This document shows, in pieces, positions 1 to 5,454 of a DNA stretch of 5,454 nucleotides. The notes beneath the pieces were generated by a model. The model did not search any database, was not told the DNA's origin, and was given only the letters and a program-made list of their open reading frames with translations. Within the stretch, counting starts at the first letter, position 1. Each line of letters begins with the position of its first letter. Origin of the DNA: CAYJXJ01 sp964374095 (GTDB lineage Bacteria; Elusimicrobiota; Elusimicrobia; UBA1565; UBA9628); assembly GCA_964374095.1 (NCBI GenBank), contig CAYJXJ010000254.1:1-5454 (forward strand), in the 5' to 3' direction. Position numbers and translations under genes: made by a program.

Positions 1-30
1 GACATGAAACGAGGGGGTTCTTCAGCGGAA

Positions 31-58
31 TCAGATGTTAGGATGTGACCCCATTGAC
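31..58 (+). repeat. 28-bp dispersed repeat, copy 1
   Basis: This stretch matches 2327-2354 at 27 of 28 positions (A at 40 versus G at 2336). Its core, 31-50, also matches the reverse complement of 2291-2309. The core is an imperfect palindrome of the form GTCA(G/C)AT, six bases, AT(G/C)TGAC, followed by an asymmetric tail CCCATTGAC. The tail ends in a perfect -35-like TTGACA (54-59), but no -10 hexamer lies at a useful distance. The conserved asymmetric tail suggests a dispersed repeat family rather than a simple operator. No transposase is present in the window. Confidence 0.75.
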
Positions 59-137
59 ACGCGGTTAATCTTCAGAGCTCCCGCCTTCATGCCGCGGATA
101 AAGGTCCAACGGCCGGCCGCGGCGCGCCAACCGGCCC

Positions 138-166
138 TCGAGAGTTCCCCACGCGGCCCCTAGACT
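138..166 (+). promoter_or_regulatory. Weak candidate promoter for the PAP2-like gene
   Basis: TCGAGA at 138-143 and TAGACT at 161-166 each match the sigma-70 consensus at four of six positions. They are separated by exactly 17 bp and lie 35 bp before the chosen ATG at 201. In GC-rich DNA such matches arise by chance, so this is only the best candidate seen upstream of the gene. Confidence 0.25.
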
Positions 167-191
167 CTTGGGGAAGGCTCGTAGGACCCAT

Positions 192-200
192 GGAGGAGAG
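192..200 (+). promoter_or_regulatory. Ribosome binding site deciding the ATG at 201
   Basis: GGAGGAG at 192-198 lies just before ATG 201. The core GGAGG is 4 bases from that ATG, a short but usable spacing. In-frame ATGs at 213 and 216 are 16 and 19 bases away, which is too far. An in-frame TTG at 168 would put this purine-rich run inside the coding region. The choice of 201 gives a normal signal peptide with a charged N-terminus. Confidence 0.6.
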
Positions 201-419
201 ATGATCGACCGCATGATGACGAAATTCCGCAAGGCCGCATGGAGTGGGACGGGCGCTCTGGCCCTGGCCTTGGCGGCAGGCCGCGCCCCGACGACGGCGG
301 CAACTCTTGAACAGGCCGGCGAACAGGCCCGGACCGCGGTCTCGCGGTGGCGCGGCGAACTCAAGCCCTCCCGGCCGCCGGAGGCGTCGATTCAGCGCCG
401 CGAACCCGGAGCCGGGCAA

Positions 420-1015
420 TGGAAGACCTGGGTCCTCGACTCCCCCAGCCGGCTGCGCCTCCCCCCGCCTCCCGCGCGGGGCTCGGATCGTGAGCAGGCG
501 GAACTGCGCGAGATTCGCATGCTCCAGGCTACCCACGGACCCAACCCCATCGAAACATGGTTCCCGGCCTATCCGGACGCCCCGGCCACCGCGCAGTGGA
601 CCGACATTCAGTCGCGACTGATCGTCAGGCACAAGCCGAACCCGCCCCGGGCCTCTCGAGGCTGGCCCTCGTCCATGCCGCCATGTACGACGCGATGGTC
701 GCCGCCTGGGACTCCAAATACGCCTACAACCGCCCGTCGCCAAGCTCGGTCGATCCCGCGGTAAAGCCGGGCCTGCCGGAAAACGGCGAGCCCTCGTACC
801 CCTCCGAGCACGCGGCCATCGCCGGGGCGGCGGCGGCGGTCCTGACCGAACTGTTCCCGGACGAGGCGCTCTATCTCAATCAGGTCACGGCCCGGGTTCT
901 CGAGGCCCGGTTGGCCTCCGGGCTAAACTACCGCACCGACGTCGAGGAGGGATTGAAGCTTGGGGCGGCGGTCGCCAGGCTCGTGCTTGAGCGCGCTCGG
1001 CGGGACGGCTCGGAC
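420..1015 (+). repeat. Internal protein duplication, unit 1 (degenerate PAP2 half)
   Basis: This half aligns by eye with 1115-1732. It starts at KTWVLDSPSRLRLPPP and continues through NPPRASR, LALVHAAMYDA, AAWDSKYAYNRP, PSYPSEH, GLNYRTDVEEGLKLG and RRDGSD. The active-site signature is incomplete: four rather than six residues separate the Lys from Arg-Pro, PSGH reads PSEH (H204), and the position of the vanadate/phosphate-binding His is Asn243. It is therefore probably structural, like the non-catalytic helical bundle described for vanadium chloroperoxidase. The frameshift lies within this unit. Confidence 0.75.
655..662 (+). other. Single-base deletion site (frameshift)
   Basis: Upstream the frame reads NPPRASR, ending at 659. 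Downstream, LALVHAAMYDA starts at 662 in the next frame. Only GG (660-661) lies between them. The paralogous second half reads NTPRAARAFALLNAA, with exactly one residue (Ala) at this point, so one base is missing from one codon. There is no slippery heptamer of the X XXY YYZ type here, which argues against programmed frameshifting. Confidence 0.8.
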
Positions 1016-1114
1016 GCCGTCTGGGACGGCTCGGGACAAGTCCGGGGCGAGTGCCGTTGGGAGCCCACCCCGCCGGCCTTCAAGAGTCCCCTGGAGCCGA
1101 ATTGGGGGAAGGTG

Positions 1115-1732
1115 AAAACGTGGATCTTGACGAGCGGCTCCGAGCTCCGTCCCCCGGAACCCTTCGTCTGCGGTTCCCAGAAGTACCTCGACGAGCACCG
1201 AGAGGTAAAGACCGTTGTCGAGCACCTTACGGAGGACCAGAAAAGGATCGCCCTCGAGTGGGCCGACGGGCCGGGGACTTTGACTCCCCCGGGACACTGG
1301 AACCTGATCGCCTGGGAGCTCGTCCAGGACGCGAAATGGAACACCCCGCGGGCGGCTCGCGCCTTCGCCCTCCTCAACGCCGCCCAGGCGGATGCCTTCG
1401 TCTCCTGCTGGGACACCAAGTTCACCCACTGGGGCATCCGCCCGGTCACGGCGGTCAACAGGCTCTTCGACGCGAACTGGAAGCCCTTTCTTGAGACCCC
1501 GCCTTTCCCGGGATTCTCCTCGGGGCATTCGACCACCTCAGGGGCGGCCTCCGAAGTGCTCGCCTATCTGTTCCCGACGAAAGCCGCCGGTCTCCGCGCC
1601 CAGGCCGAAGAGGCCTCGATCTCGAGGCTTTACGGCGGAATCCACGTGCGGGCCGACCTCGACGCCGGCCTGGCGATCGGCAGGCGGATCAGCCTCAAGG
1701 CCGTCCAATGGGCTGAAAGCGACGGATCCAAG
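1115..1732 (+). repeat. Internal protein duplication, unit 2 (catalytic PAP2 half)
   Basis: This is the second copy of the duplicated unit. It starts at KTWILTSGSELRPPEP and continues through NTPRAARAFALLNAA, SCWDTKFTHWGIRP, PGFSSGH, GIHVRADLDAGLAIG and ESDGSK. All three signature motifs of the PAP2/haloperoxidase superfamily are present with canonical spacing: KX6RP, SGH (with Ser instead of the usual leading Pro), and SRX5HX3D. The active site is expected here. Confidence 0.8.
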
Positions 1733-1752
1733 ACCGGGCATTGAGACCAAAC

Positions 1753-1757
1753 AGGAG
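1753..1757 (+). promoter_or_regulatory. Ribosome binding site for the small secreted protein
   Basis: AGGAG lies 9 bases before ATG 1767, the ideal distance. It fixes this start, and the product then begins with a clean signal peptide. The same frame is open well upstream of this ATG, but that stretch overlaps the PAP2-like gene and reads as nonsense. Confidence 0.8.
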
Positions 1758-1766
1758 AAACCAGCG

Positions 1767-2276
1767 ATGAAACGGAATCTTGTTGTCGCCGCAGGCTGTC
1801 TCGCGATCGCATCGGGCGCCCTCATCCTCCCGGCGGCGGCCGGGAAAGAGTACCCGGCCCTCCGGCAGCTCGGGGGCACTGAGCTCGAGAGCGCGGTCCG
1901 GGCCTTCGCCGGCTCCCGGGGCTCGGCTCTGGAGTCGGCGTCCCTTCGTCAAGCGCCCCGGGCCGCGATGAATCCCTGCGAGTTCGACGGATGGCAGTGC
2001 GTCGGCGTCCAGGCCCTCGACAAGGACGGGAAGGTCATCCAGCGGCACGAGTTCGAGCTGGAAACCGCCGAATGCAAGGCCAAGGACACCCCGTTCTCAT
2101 ACCAGATCGTGAAGAAGGAAGACGGGAAATGGGTCTTCGACGCGGCCTCGGCCAAGGGGATCAAGGCCGAGGAGTGCGCCGTCGCGACCCTCAACAAGGG
2201 CTCGCATCACCAGAAGCTCGACAAGATGGGGGCGGCGAAGATGGCCGTGGAATCGGTCGGGGCACCCAAGAAATAG
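1767..2276 (+). CDS. Small secreted protein with four cysteines, function unknown
   Basis: This encodes 169 residues that I cannot assign to a family. Residues 1-25 form a Sec signal peptide (MKRN, then a hydrophobic Val/Ala/Leu/Ile core, ending PAAA before GKEY), probably cleaved by signal peptidase I. A Cys at residue 11 is too early in the hydrophobic core for a good lipobox. The mature part contains four cysteines, in NPCEFDGWQC, TAEC and AEEC, suggesting two disulfides and an oxidising location outside the cytoplasm. The middle, from VGVQALDKDGKVIQRHEF to YQIVKKEDGKWVFDAAS, has alternating hydrophobic residues and two DGK turns, as expected of a small beta-sheet domain. The C-terminus is Lys-rich. 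It starts 22 bp after the PAP2-like gene with a strong ribosome binding site, so the two are probably one operon, and it may act with or on that exported enzyme. That link is inferred from position only. Confidence 0.8.
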   Translation: MKRNLVVAAGCLAIASGALILPAAAGKEYPALRQLGGTELESAVRAFAGSRGSALESASLRQAPRAAMNPCEFDGWQCVGVQALDKDGKVIQRHEFELETAECKAKDTPFSYQIVKKEDGKWVFDAASAKGIKAEECAVATLNKGSHHQKLDKMGAAKMAVESVGAPKK

Positions 2277-2290
2277 AAGCGGGCGCCGGC

Positions 2291-2345
2291 GTCACATCCT
2301 AACATCTGACACTCTCACGAAGTTTGTCAGATGTTGGGATGTGAC
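2291..2345. repeat. 21-bp inverted repeat (long hairpin) between the two units
   Basis: Arms 2291-2311 and 2325-2345 are complementary at every position but one (T2300 against G2336), which in RNA is a G-U pair. The loop is 13 bases (2312-2324). Each arm is also a near-palindrome by itself. The right arm is part of the 28-bp repeat shared with 31-58; the left arm lacks the CCCATTGAC tail. No T-run follows on either side, so it is not a classical intrinsic terminator, although such a stem just after the stop at 2276 could stabilise or end the unit A transcript. Other readings are a REP-like or MITE-like element, or a pair of operator sites. Confidence 0.85.
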
Positions 2346-2354
2346 CCCATTGAC
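2327..2354 (+). repeat. 28-bp dispersed repeat, copy 2
   Basis: This is the same orientation and nearly the same sequence as 31-58 (one difference). Its last nine bases fall outside the inverted repeat and end in TTGAC. The sequence immediately after, to about 2363, partly repeats the tail (GACCCCATTGAC followed by GACCCCTATTGAC sharing GAC), which gives the next promoter its -35 hexamer. Confidence 0.75.
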
Positions 2355-2359
2355 CCCTA

Positions 2360-2388
2360 TTGACGGGGGCGGGAAGTCGGTCTATACT
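2360..2388 (+). promoter_or_regulatory. Sigma-70-type promoter of the kinase operon
   Basis: The -35 is TTGACG (2360-2365) and the -10 is TATACT (2383-2388). Each matches consensus at five of six positions, and the spacer is the optimal 17 bp. Transcription should start near 2394-2397, only about 4-7 bases before ATG 2401. The promoter overlaps any longer coding frame starting at GTG 2341, which supports the later start. Confidence 0.7.
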
Positions 2389-2400
2389 TTAGTCGTCGAT

Positions 2401-5046
2401 ATGCGATTGCTTGTTCTGACCCTCCTGGCGGTCATCCGCGCGGCGGCCGACGAGACGGTTGCGACCCCAAGTTTTCCGGGTTGCCCCGCTTGCCAGGAGG
2501 CCCAGGCCCGGTACAATATTGCCCGGACTGAGTACCTGATCGCGAAAAAGGCCTTCGAGGATGCCCAGAAGCATAAGGACGATATGAAGGGCGCCTACAA
2601 CGACGCCCTCAAAACCACCGAGGAGAGGATGGGGGATCTCGACTTGGCCAGGCAGGACCAGGACAAGGTCAGGCGGCCCTGGCACCTCGACAATCCGGCC
2701 TACGTCGCGGCGGAGCGCAGGACCTTTGCGGCCGACGAGCGGTATAGCGGAGCCAAGGAAGCCTTCGAGATCGCCGATGCCGATTATCGTAAGGCGTTGC
2801 AGGATTTCCGTGGGAGGTCGGCCACGGCCGATGAGAAGGCGGACATTGCGACGGAGAAGGCGAATGGGGTCATTCAGGCGGTTCAGAAACCGGAATCTGC
2901 TGTCGGGCCGGAAGACGCCGAATCCGCCAAGAGGCAAAAGGAGGTCTCGGATGCCGCTTCCGCGGCGGAAACCGGCCGCGACATGGATCATCAAGAATAC
3001 GCCGATGAAAGGGACAGGAGGATCGGCCACAACGTCGACCACTTCACCAAGAAGGAGCAAGCCCACGATAACGAGATGTACAGAATGTATGAAGGAGCCG
3101 GGTGCGAGGAGATCGGCTGTTCGTCGGTGGCGTATAACAGCCCCCGCGGCGGCTCACGAGAACCGGCGGGAGGCGGGGCCAAACCCGGCGAGGCCACGAA
3201 GAAGCCTCTGGACCCGGAGACCGCCAAGAAACGCATGGACGAGCTCTTGAAGAAGGATTCGGAGAATGCCATGGCGCTGGCCGCGCGGGCCGCGGCCAAC
3301 AGCAAGCTGGGCAACCACGAGGCCGCCTGTTCCGATGCCAAGGCCGCCCTGCGCGGCAGTCCCAACGACGAGACCGCTTCCGCGATCGCCAAGCTCGACT
3401 GCGACCGCATCGAGCCCCCCAAGATCGCCTCGAAACCCCAGGGCAATCCTTGGGAGGCCCGTGGTCCCGGCAACTCCGCGGGGGCCGTTGGTTTGGGTCA
3501 GGCCTCGGCCGCGGGAGGCCGGGGACCCGCGGCGACCGCGCCGGGCGGCGCGGCGACTTCCGCGGGCGCCATGGAAGCCGCGCTGCGCGCCGGCGACTTC
3601 CAGCGGGCCATCGCCCTGGCCCAAGAGGCGCTCAAGCTCGACCCCGCCAACCGTCAGGCGTTGGCCGTGCTCGCGGCGGGCTACAAAGGCCTTGGCGACT
3701 ACAAGTCGGCGCTGGCCGCCGCCGAGGCCGGTCTCAAGCTCTCGCCGAGAGATCCCGCCCTGCTCAATATCAAGGCCAACGCCTTGAACCACCTGAAGGA
3801 TTACAAGGGCGCCCTAGCGGCCGCCGAAGCGGCCCTAGCCGTCGACCCCAACGACGCGGCCGCCCACGTCAACCGGGCTTATGCGTTGGGGGGCATGGGC
3901 GATAAAGAGGGAATGATCGGCGCGTTGCGCAGGGCCGCCGCTCTCGATCCCCAGTACCAGGCAAGCCTCGACGCGGCGTTGAAGGCGGTCGCGGCCGGGG
4001 ATGACCTGTTCGCCGCGTTCAAGCCCCAGGACGGCGAGTCCGCGGCCCGCCCCGCGCCGCGGGGTGAGGGGCGCCGCCGGGCCATGGGCCTGACGTTGGC
4101 CGGAATCGGGGCCGCGGCCGCCCTGGGCCTGGCGTTGGCGCTGGCCCCGTTTTTCGGGGGGCGGCGGGAGGCGGAATCGGAGGCGGCGCCCTCCCAGCCG
4201 GCGCCGGCCGCGGCGGCGTCGCCGGCGGTGCCGGCCGCGGGAACCGACGGGCTGATCGCGGGCAAGTACGAGCTGGGCCGCCAGCTCGGGGAAGGCGGCA
4301 TGGGACTGGTCTTCGAGGCCCACGACCGCAGCCTCGAACGCAGAGTCGCCGTCAAGAGGATGCGGCCTGAGCTCAAGGTCCGGTCCGAGGAGCTTCAGCG
4401 GTTTATCAAGGAAGCCCGCACGGTCGCCCACCTCGCCCATCCCTACATCGTAGGAATCCATGAAATCGTGGAGCATGAGAGCGAGGTTTATATGATCTTC
4501 GACTACGTTGACGGGCGGCCGCTCTCGGCCCTGCTCTCCGAGAAGGGACGCCTGCCGCTGGCCGAGTGCCAGCGCCTCTTCAAGCACGTCTGCGAGGCGA
4601 TCGACTGCGCTCACAAGACCCGCATCCTGCACCGGGATCTCAAGCCCTCCAACATCATGGTCGACACGCACGGTTACGCCAAGGTGATGGATTTCGGCGT
4701 GGCCCGCGAGGCCAAGGACACGCTCGCGCGGGTGACCTCCCTGGATCCCTCCGGCACTCCGGCCTACATGGCTCCGGAGCAGCACCTGGGCCGGGCGGTC
4801 CAGGCTTCCGACGTCTACTCTTTGGCGGTTTGCCTTTACGAGATGTTGACCGGCCGGCTTCCCTTCAGCGGCGGGGAGCTGCTCGAGCAAAAGAAGGCGG
4901 GGCAGTATCCCTTGGCCAGTTCGCTCGTTCCCGGCTTGTCTCAGAGGGTCGATCCGATCCTTGACGCCGCCCTAGAGCCCGATCCGGCCCGGCGCACTCC
5001 CGACGCCATGGAGTTCCTGCGCGCCCTGCAGGACCTCAGGGCCTAG
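2401..5046 (+). CDS. Transmembrane Ser/Thr protein kinase with N-terminal extracytoplasmic TPR domain
   Basis: The product is an 881-residue Hanks-type protein kinase. Order of parts: signal peptide (1-16, Leu-rich, ending IRAAA before DE); a charged, probably coiled-coil helical domain (about 30-230) opened by C28PAC31 and closed by C235/C240; a TPR (about 291-323); a Gly/Ala/Pro linker; four more TPR units (about 390-519); a membrane helix (561-587); an Ala/Pro linker; and the kinase domain (about 621-881). Catalytic elements are all present: GEGGMG loop (630-635), K652, E671, H744-R-D746-L-K-P-S-N751, D764-F-G and A791-P-E, so it should be active. The signal peptide implies TPRs outside and kinase inside, the reverse of the PknB order, in which the kinase is N-terminal. 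TPRs suggest a protein ligand. RRR just before the membrane helix conflicts mildly with that topology. A GTG at 2341 in frame is rejected because a promoter lies inside the extra stretch and ATG 2401 starts a signal peptide. There is no Shine-Dalgarno, so the mRNA may be nearly leaderless. Confidence 0.9.
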   Translation: MRLLVLTLLAVIRAAADETVATPSFPGCPACQEAQARYNIARTEYLIAKKAFEDAQKHKDDMKGAYNDALKTTEERMGDLDLARQDQDKVRRPWHLDNPAYVAAERRTFAADERYSGAKEAFEIADADYRKALQDFRGRSATADEKADIATEKANGVIQAVQKPESAVGPEDAESAKRQKEVSDAASAAETGRDMDHQEYADERDRRIGHNVDHFTKKEQAHDNEMYRMYEGAGCEEIGCSSVAYNSPRGGSREPAGGGAKPGEATKKPLDPETAKKRMDELLKKDSENAMALAARAAANSKLGNHEAACSDAKAALRGSPNDETASAIAKLDCDRIEPPKIASKPQGNPWEARGPGNSAGAVGLGQASAAGGRGPAATAPGGAATSAGAMEAALRAGDFQRAIALAQEALKLDPANRQALAVLAAGYKGLGDYKSALAAAEAGLKLSPRDPALLNIKANALNHLKDYKGALAAAEAALAVDPNDAAAHVNRAYALGGMGDKEGMIGALRRAAALDPQYQASLDAALKAVAAGDDLFAAFKPQDGESAARPAPRGEGRRRAMGLTLAGIGAAAALGLALALAPFFGGRREAESEAAPSQPAPAAAASPAVPAAGTDGLIAGKYELGRQLGEGGMGLVFEAHDRSLERRVAVKRMRPELKVRSEELQRFIKEARTVAHLAHPYIVGIHEIVEHESEVYMIFDYVDGRPLSALLSEKGRLPLAECQRLFKHVCEAIDCAHKTRILHRDLKPSNIMVDTHGYAKVMDFGVAREAKDTLARVTSLDPSGTPAYMAPEQHLGRAVQASDVYSLAVCLYEMLTGRLPFSGGELLEQKKAGQYPLASSLVPGLSQRVDPILDAALEPDPARRTPDAMEFLRALQDLRA

Positions 5047-5051
5047 ACCCG

Positions 5052-5390
5052 GTGCGGGCTTACAACCGCGCGCGCGGGCGGGTCGTGGCCGCGCGCGTGA
5101 CGGCGGCAAACGACGCGGCGTCGCGCAGCCGCGGCCTGCTGGGGCGCGACTCCATGGCTCCAGATGAGGGGCTCTGGATCGTGCCGTGTCCCATGATCCA
5201 CACCTTTTTCATGCGCTTCCCGATCGACGTGATCTTCCTCAGCCGAGCCCTTGAGGTCGTGCGGGTGATGGAGAACCTCAAGCCTTGGCGTCTCTCGCCA
5301 TGGGTTTTCTCGGCGCACAGCGTCTTGGAGCTGAGGGGGGGAGTGCTCCGGGGTTCGGTCGCGGTCGGCGATGTCATGGAGATTGGCTAG
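5052..5390 (+). CDS. DUF192 family protein
   Basis: The product has 112 residues, full length for the DUF192 (UPF0127) family. Recognisable features are the N-terminal SRSRGLLGRD segment, the Pro-Cys-containing core leading into IHTFFMRFPIDVIFL, the PWRLSP segment, and the C-terminal HSVLELRGG...VAVGDVMEI. The family is widespread in bacteria and archaea and has no firmly established biochemical role. Many homologues have signal peptides; this one has none and should be cytoplasmic. It starts with GTG 5 bp after the kinase stop. Only a weak AGGG (5038-5041) precedes it, so translation is probably coupled to the kinase gene and both share one promoter. The start is reasonably safe because the family's N-terminal strand (AYNRARGRVVAARV) begins straight after it. 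Confidence 0.88.
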   Translation: MRAYNRARGRVVAARVTAANDAASRSRGLLGRDSMAPDEGLWIVPCPMIHTFFMRFPIDVIFLSRALEVVRVMENLKPWRLSPWVFSAHSVLELRGGVLRGSVAVGDVMEIG

Positions 5391-5400
5391 GGGGTTGAAC

Positions 5401-5414
5401 CGTGTCAAGTCACG
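5401..5414 (+). other. Short hairpin followed by an A-run downstream of DUF192
   Basis: CGTG, a 6-base loop TCAAGT, and CACG form a 4-bp stem ten bases after the DUF192 stop, followed by TAAAAA. It is too short, and lacks a T-run, to call a terminator on the + strand. Nothing else recognisable is present to the end of the window. Confidence 0.2.
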
Positions 5415-5454
5415 TAAAAAGGTTACCGAAGGAATAGAGCCGTCGTAGGCCGGT

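Larger units (their letters stand above)
201..1744 (+). pseudogene. Secreted PAP2 / vanadium haloperoxidase-like protein, frameshifted near 660
   Basis: Two overlapping frames encode one protein: 201 to about 659 in one frame and about 662-1744 in the next. Restoring one base gives about 514 residues, the size range of vanadium-dependent haloperoxidase/PAP2 proteins. Residues 1 to about 35 form a signal peptide (charged MIDRMMTKFRK, then an Ala/Leu core), so the product is exported. The family either hydrolyses phosphate monoesters or, with bound vanadate, oxidises halides; sequence alone does not separate these. The second half has the full signature: KFTHWGIRP (K407, R414), SSGH (S441, H443) and SRLYGGIHVRAD (R476, H482, D486), numbered on the repaired protein. 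The first half is a degenerate duplicate. An ATG at 557 lies in the second frame but has no ribosome binding site and would remove the signal peptide, so it is unlikely to be a true start. The lesion may be a real mutation or a base-call error; the rest of the gene looks intact and under selection. The next gene follows after 22 bp. Confidence 0.85.

Noticed and set aside
54..82. Promoter using the perfect TTGACA at 54-59
   Set aside because: No acceptable -10 hexamer lies 15-19 bp downstream; TAATCT at 66-71 is far too close. The hexamer is simply part of the repeat.
557..661. Separate gene starting at ATG 557 for the PAP2 catalytic part
   Set aside because: There is no ribosome binding site. 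The first 30 or so residues in that frame are nonsense relative to the paralogous half, while the other frame carries the conserved segments up to 659. A frameshift explains both.
655..665. Programmed ribosomal frameshift in the PAP2-like gene
   Set aside because: There is no slippery heptamer and no obvious downstream stimulatory structure. A single missing base restores the alignment with the paralogous half.
923..1536. Overlapping minus-strand frames opposite the PAP2-like gene
   Set aside because: They are composition artefacts opposite conserved active-site motifs, without ribosome binding sites or recognisable protein features.
2291..2345. Rho-independent terminator after unit A
   Set aside because: The stem is long but not GC-rich at its base, and no T-run follows it on either strand. 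It matches the dispersed repeat better.
2341..2400. GTG start at 2341 adding 20 residues to the kinase
   Set aside because: This stretch contains the repeat tail and a consensus promoter, and the added residues would bury the signal peptide that begins at M2401.
3835..4890. Long open frame on the minus strand opposite the kinase gene
   Set aside because: It is a typical GC-rich antisense shadow: low-complexity Arg/Gly/Pro-rich protein, no family resemblance, no start signals, lying opposite clearly conserved kinase and TPR sequence.
1..5454. CRISPR array, tRNA or rRNA genes, transposase
   Set aside because: I saw no regularly spaced repeats, no cloverleaf-like sequence with conserved arms, no rRNA motifs, and no transposase-like protein in any frame.

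Overview
The window is GC-rich bacterial DNA (roughly two thirds G+C by eye). It carries four genes, all on the + strand, in two transcription units. Three of the four products begin with Sec-type signal peptides. The combination of a Hanks-type Ser/Thr kinase fused to TPRs, alanine/proline-rich linkers and a DUF192 gene fits an environmental, Gram-negative-type lineage. Elusimicrobiota is one guess among several; no marker gene here settles it.

Unit A (about 31-2276). After one copy of a 28-bp dispersed repeat (31-58) comes a gene for a secreted PAP2 / vanadium-dependent haloperoxidase-like protein (201-1744). Its reading frame is broken by one missing base near 660. The protein is an internal tandem duplication: the second half has the complete acid phosphatase/haloperoxidase active-site signature, and the first half has a degenerate copy. 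Comparing the two halves places the lost base almost exactly. A small secreted protein with four cysteines and no recognised family follows 22 bp later (1767-2276) and is probably co-transcribed.

Intergenic region (2277-2400). It holds an almost perfect 21-bp inverted repeat (2291-2345). The right arm is a second copy of the 28-bp repeat in the same orientation as the copy at 31-58, so unit A is bracketed by direct repeats. Directly after it lies a textbook sigma-70-type promoter (TTGACG, 17 bp, TATACT). It starts transcription only a few bases before the next ATG, which has no Shine-Dalgarno sequence.

Unit B (2401-5390). A large transmembrane Ser/Thr protein kinase has its parts in the reverse of the usual PknB order: signal peptide, helical domain with a CxxC, TPR repeats, one membrane helix, then a C-terminal kinase domain. 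A complete DUF192 protein begins 5 bp after its stop. The last 64 bases hold no convincing gene.

Functionally, unit A looks like an exported enzyme plus a small exported partner. Unit B looks like a receptor-like kinase that could pass an extracytoplasmic protein-interaction signal to the cytoplasm. Nothing in the sequence directly links the two units except the shared repeat.
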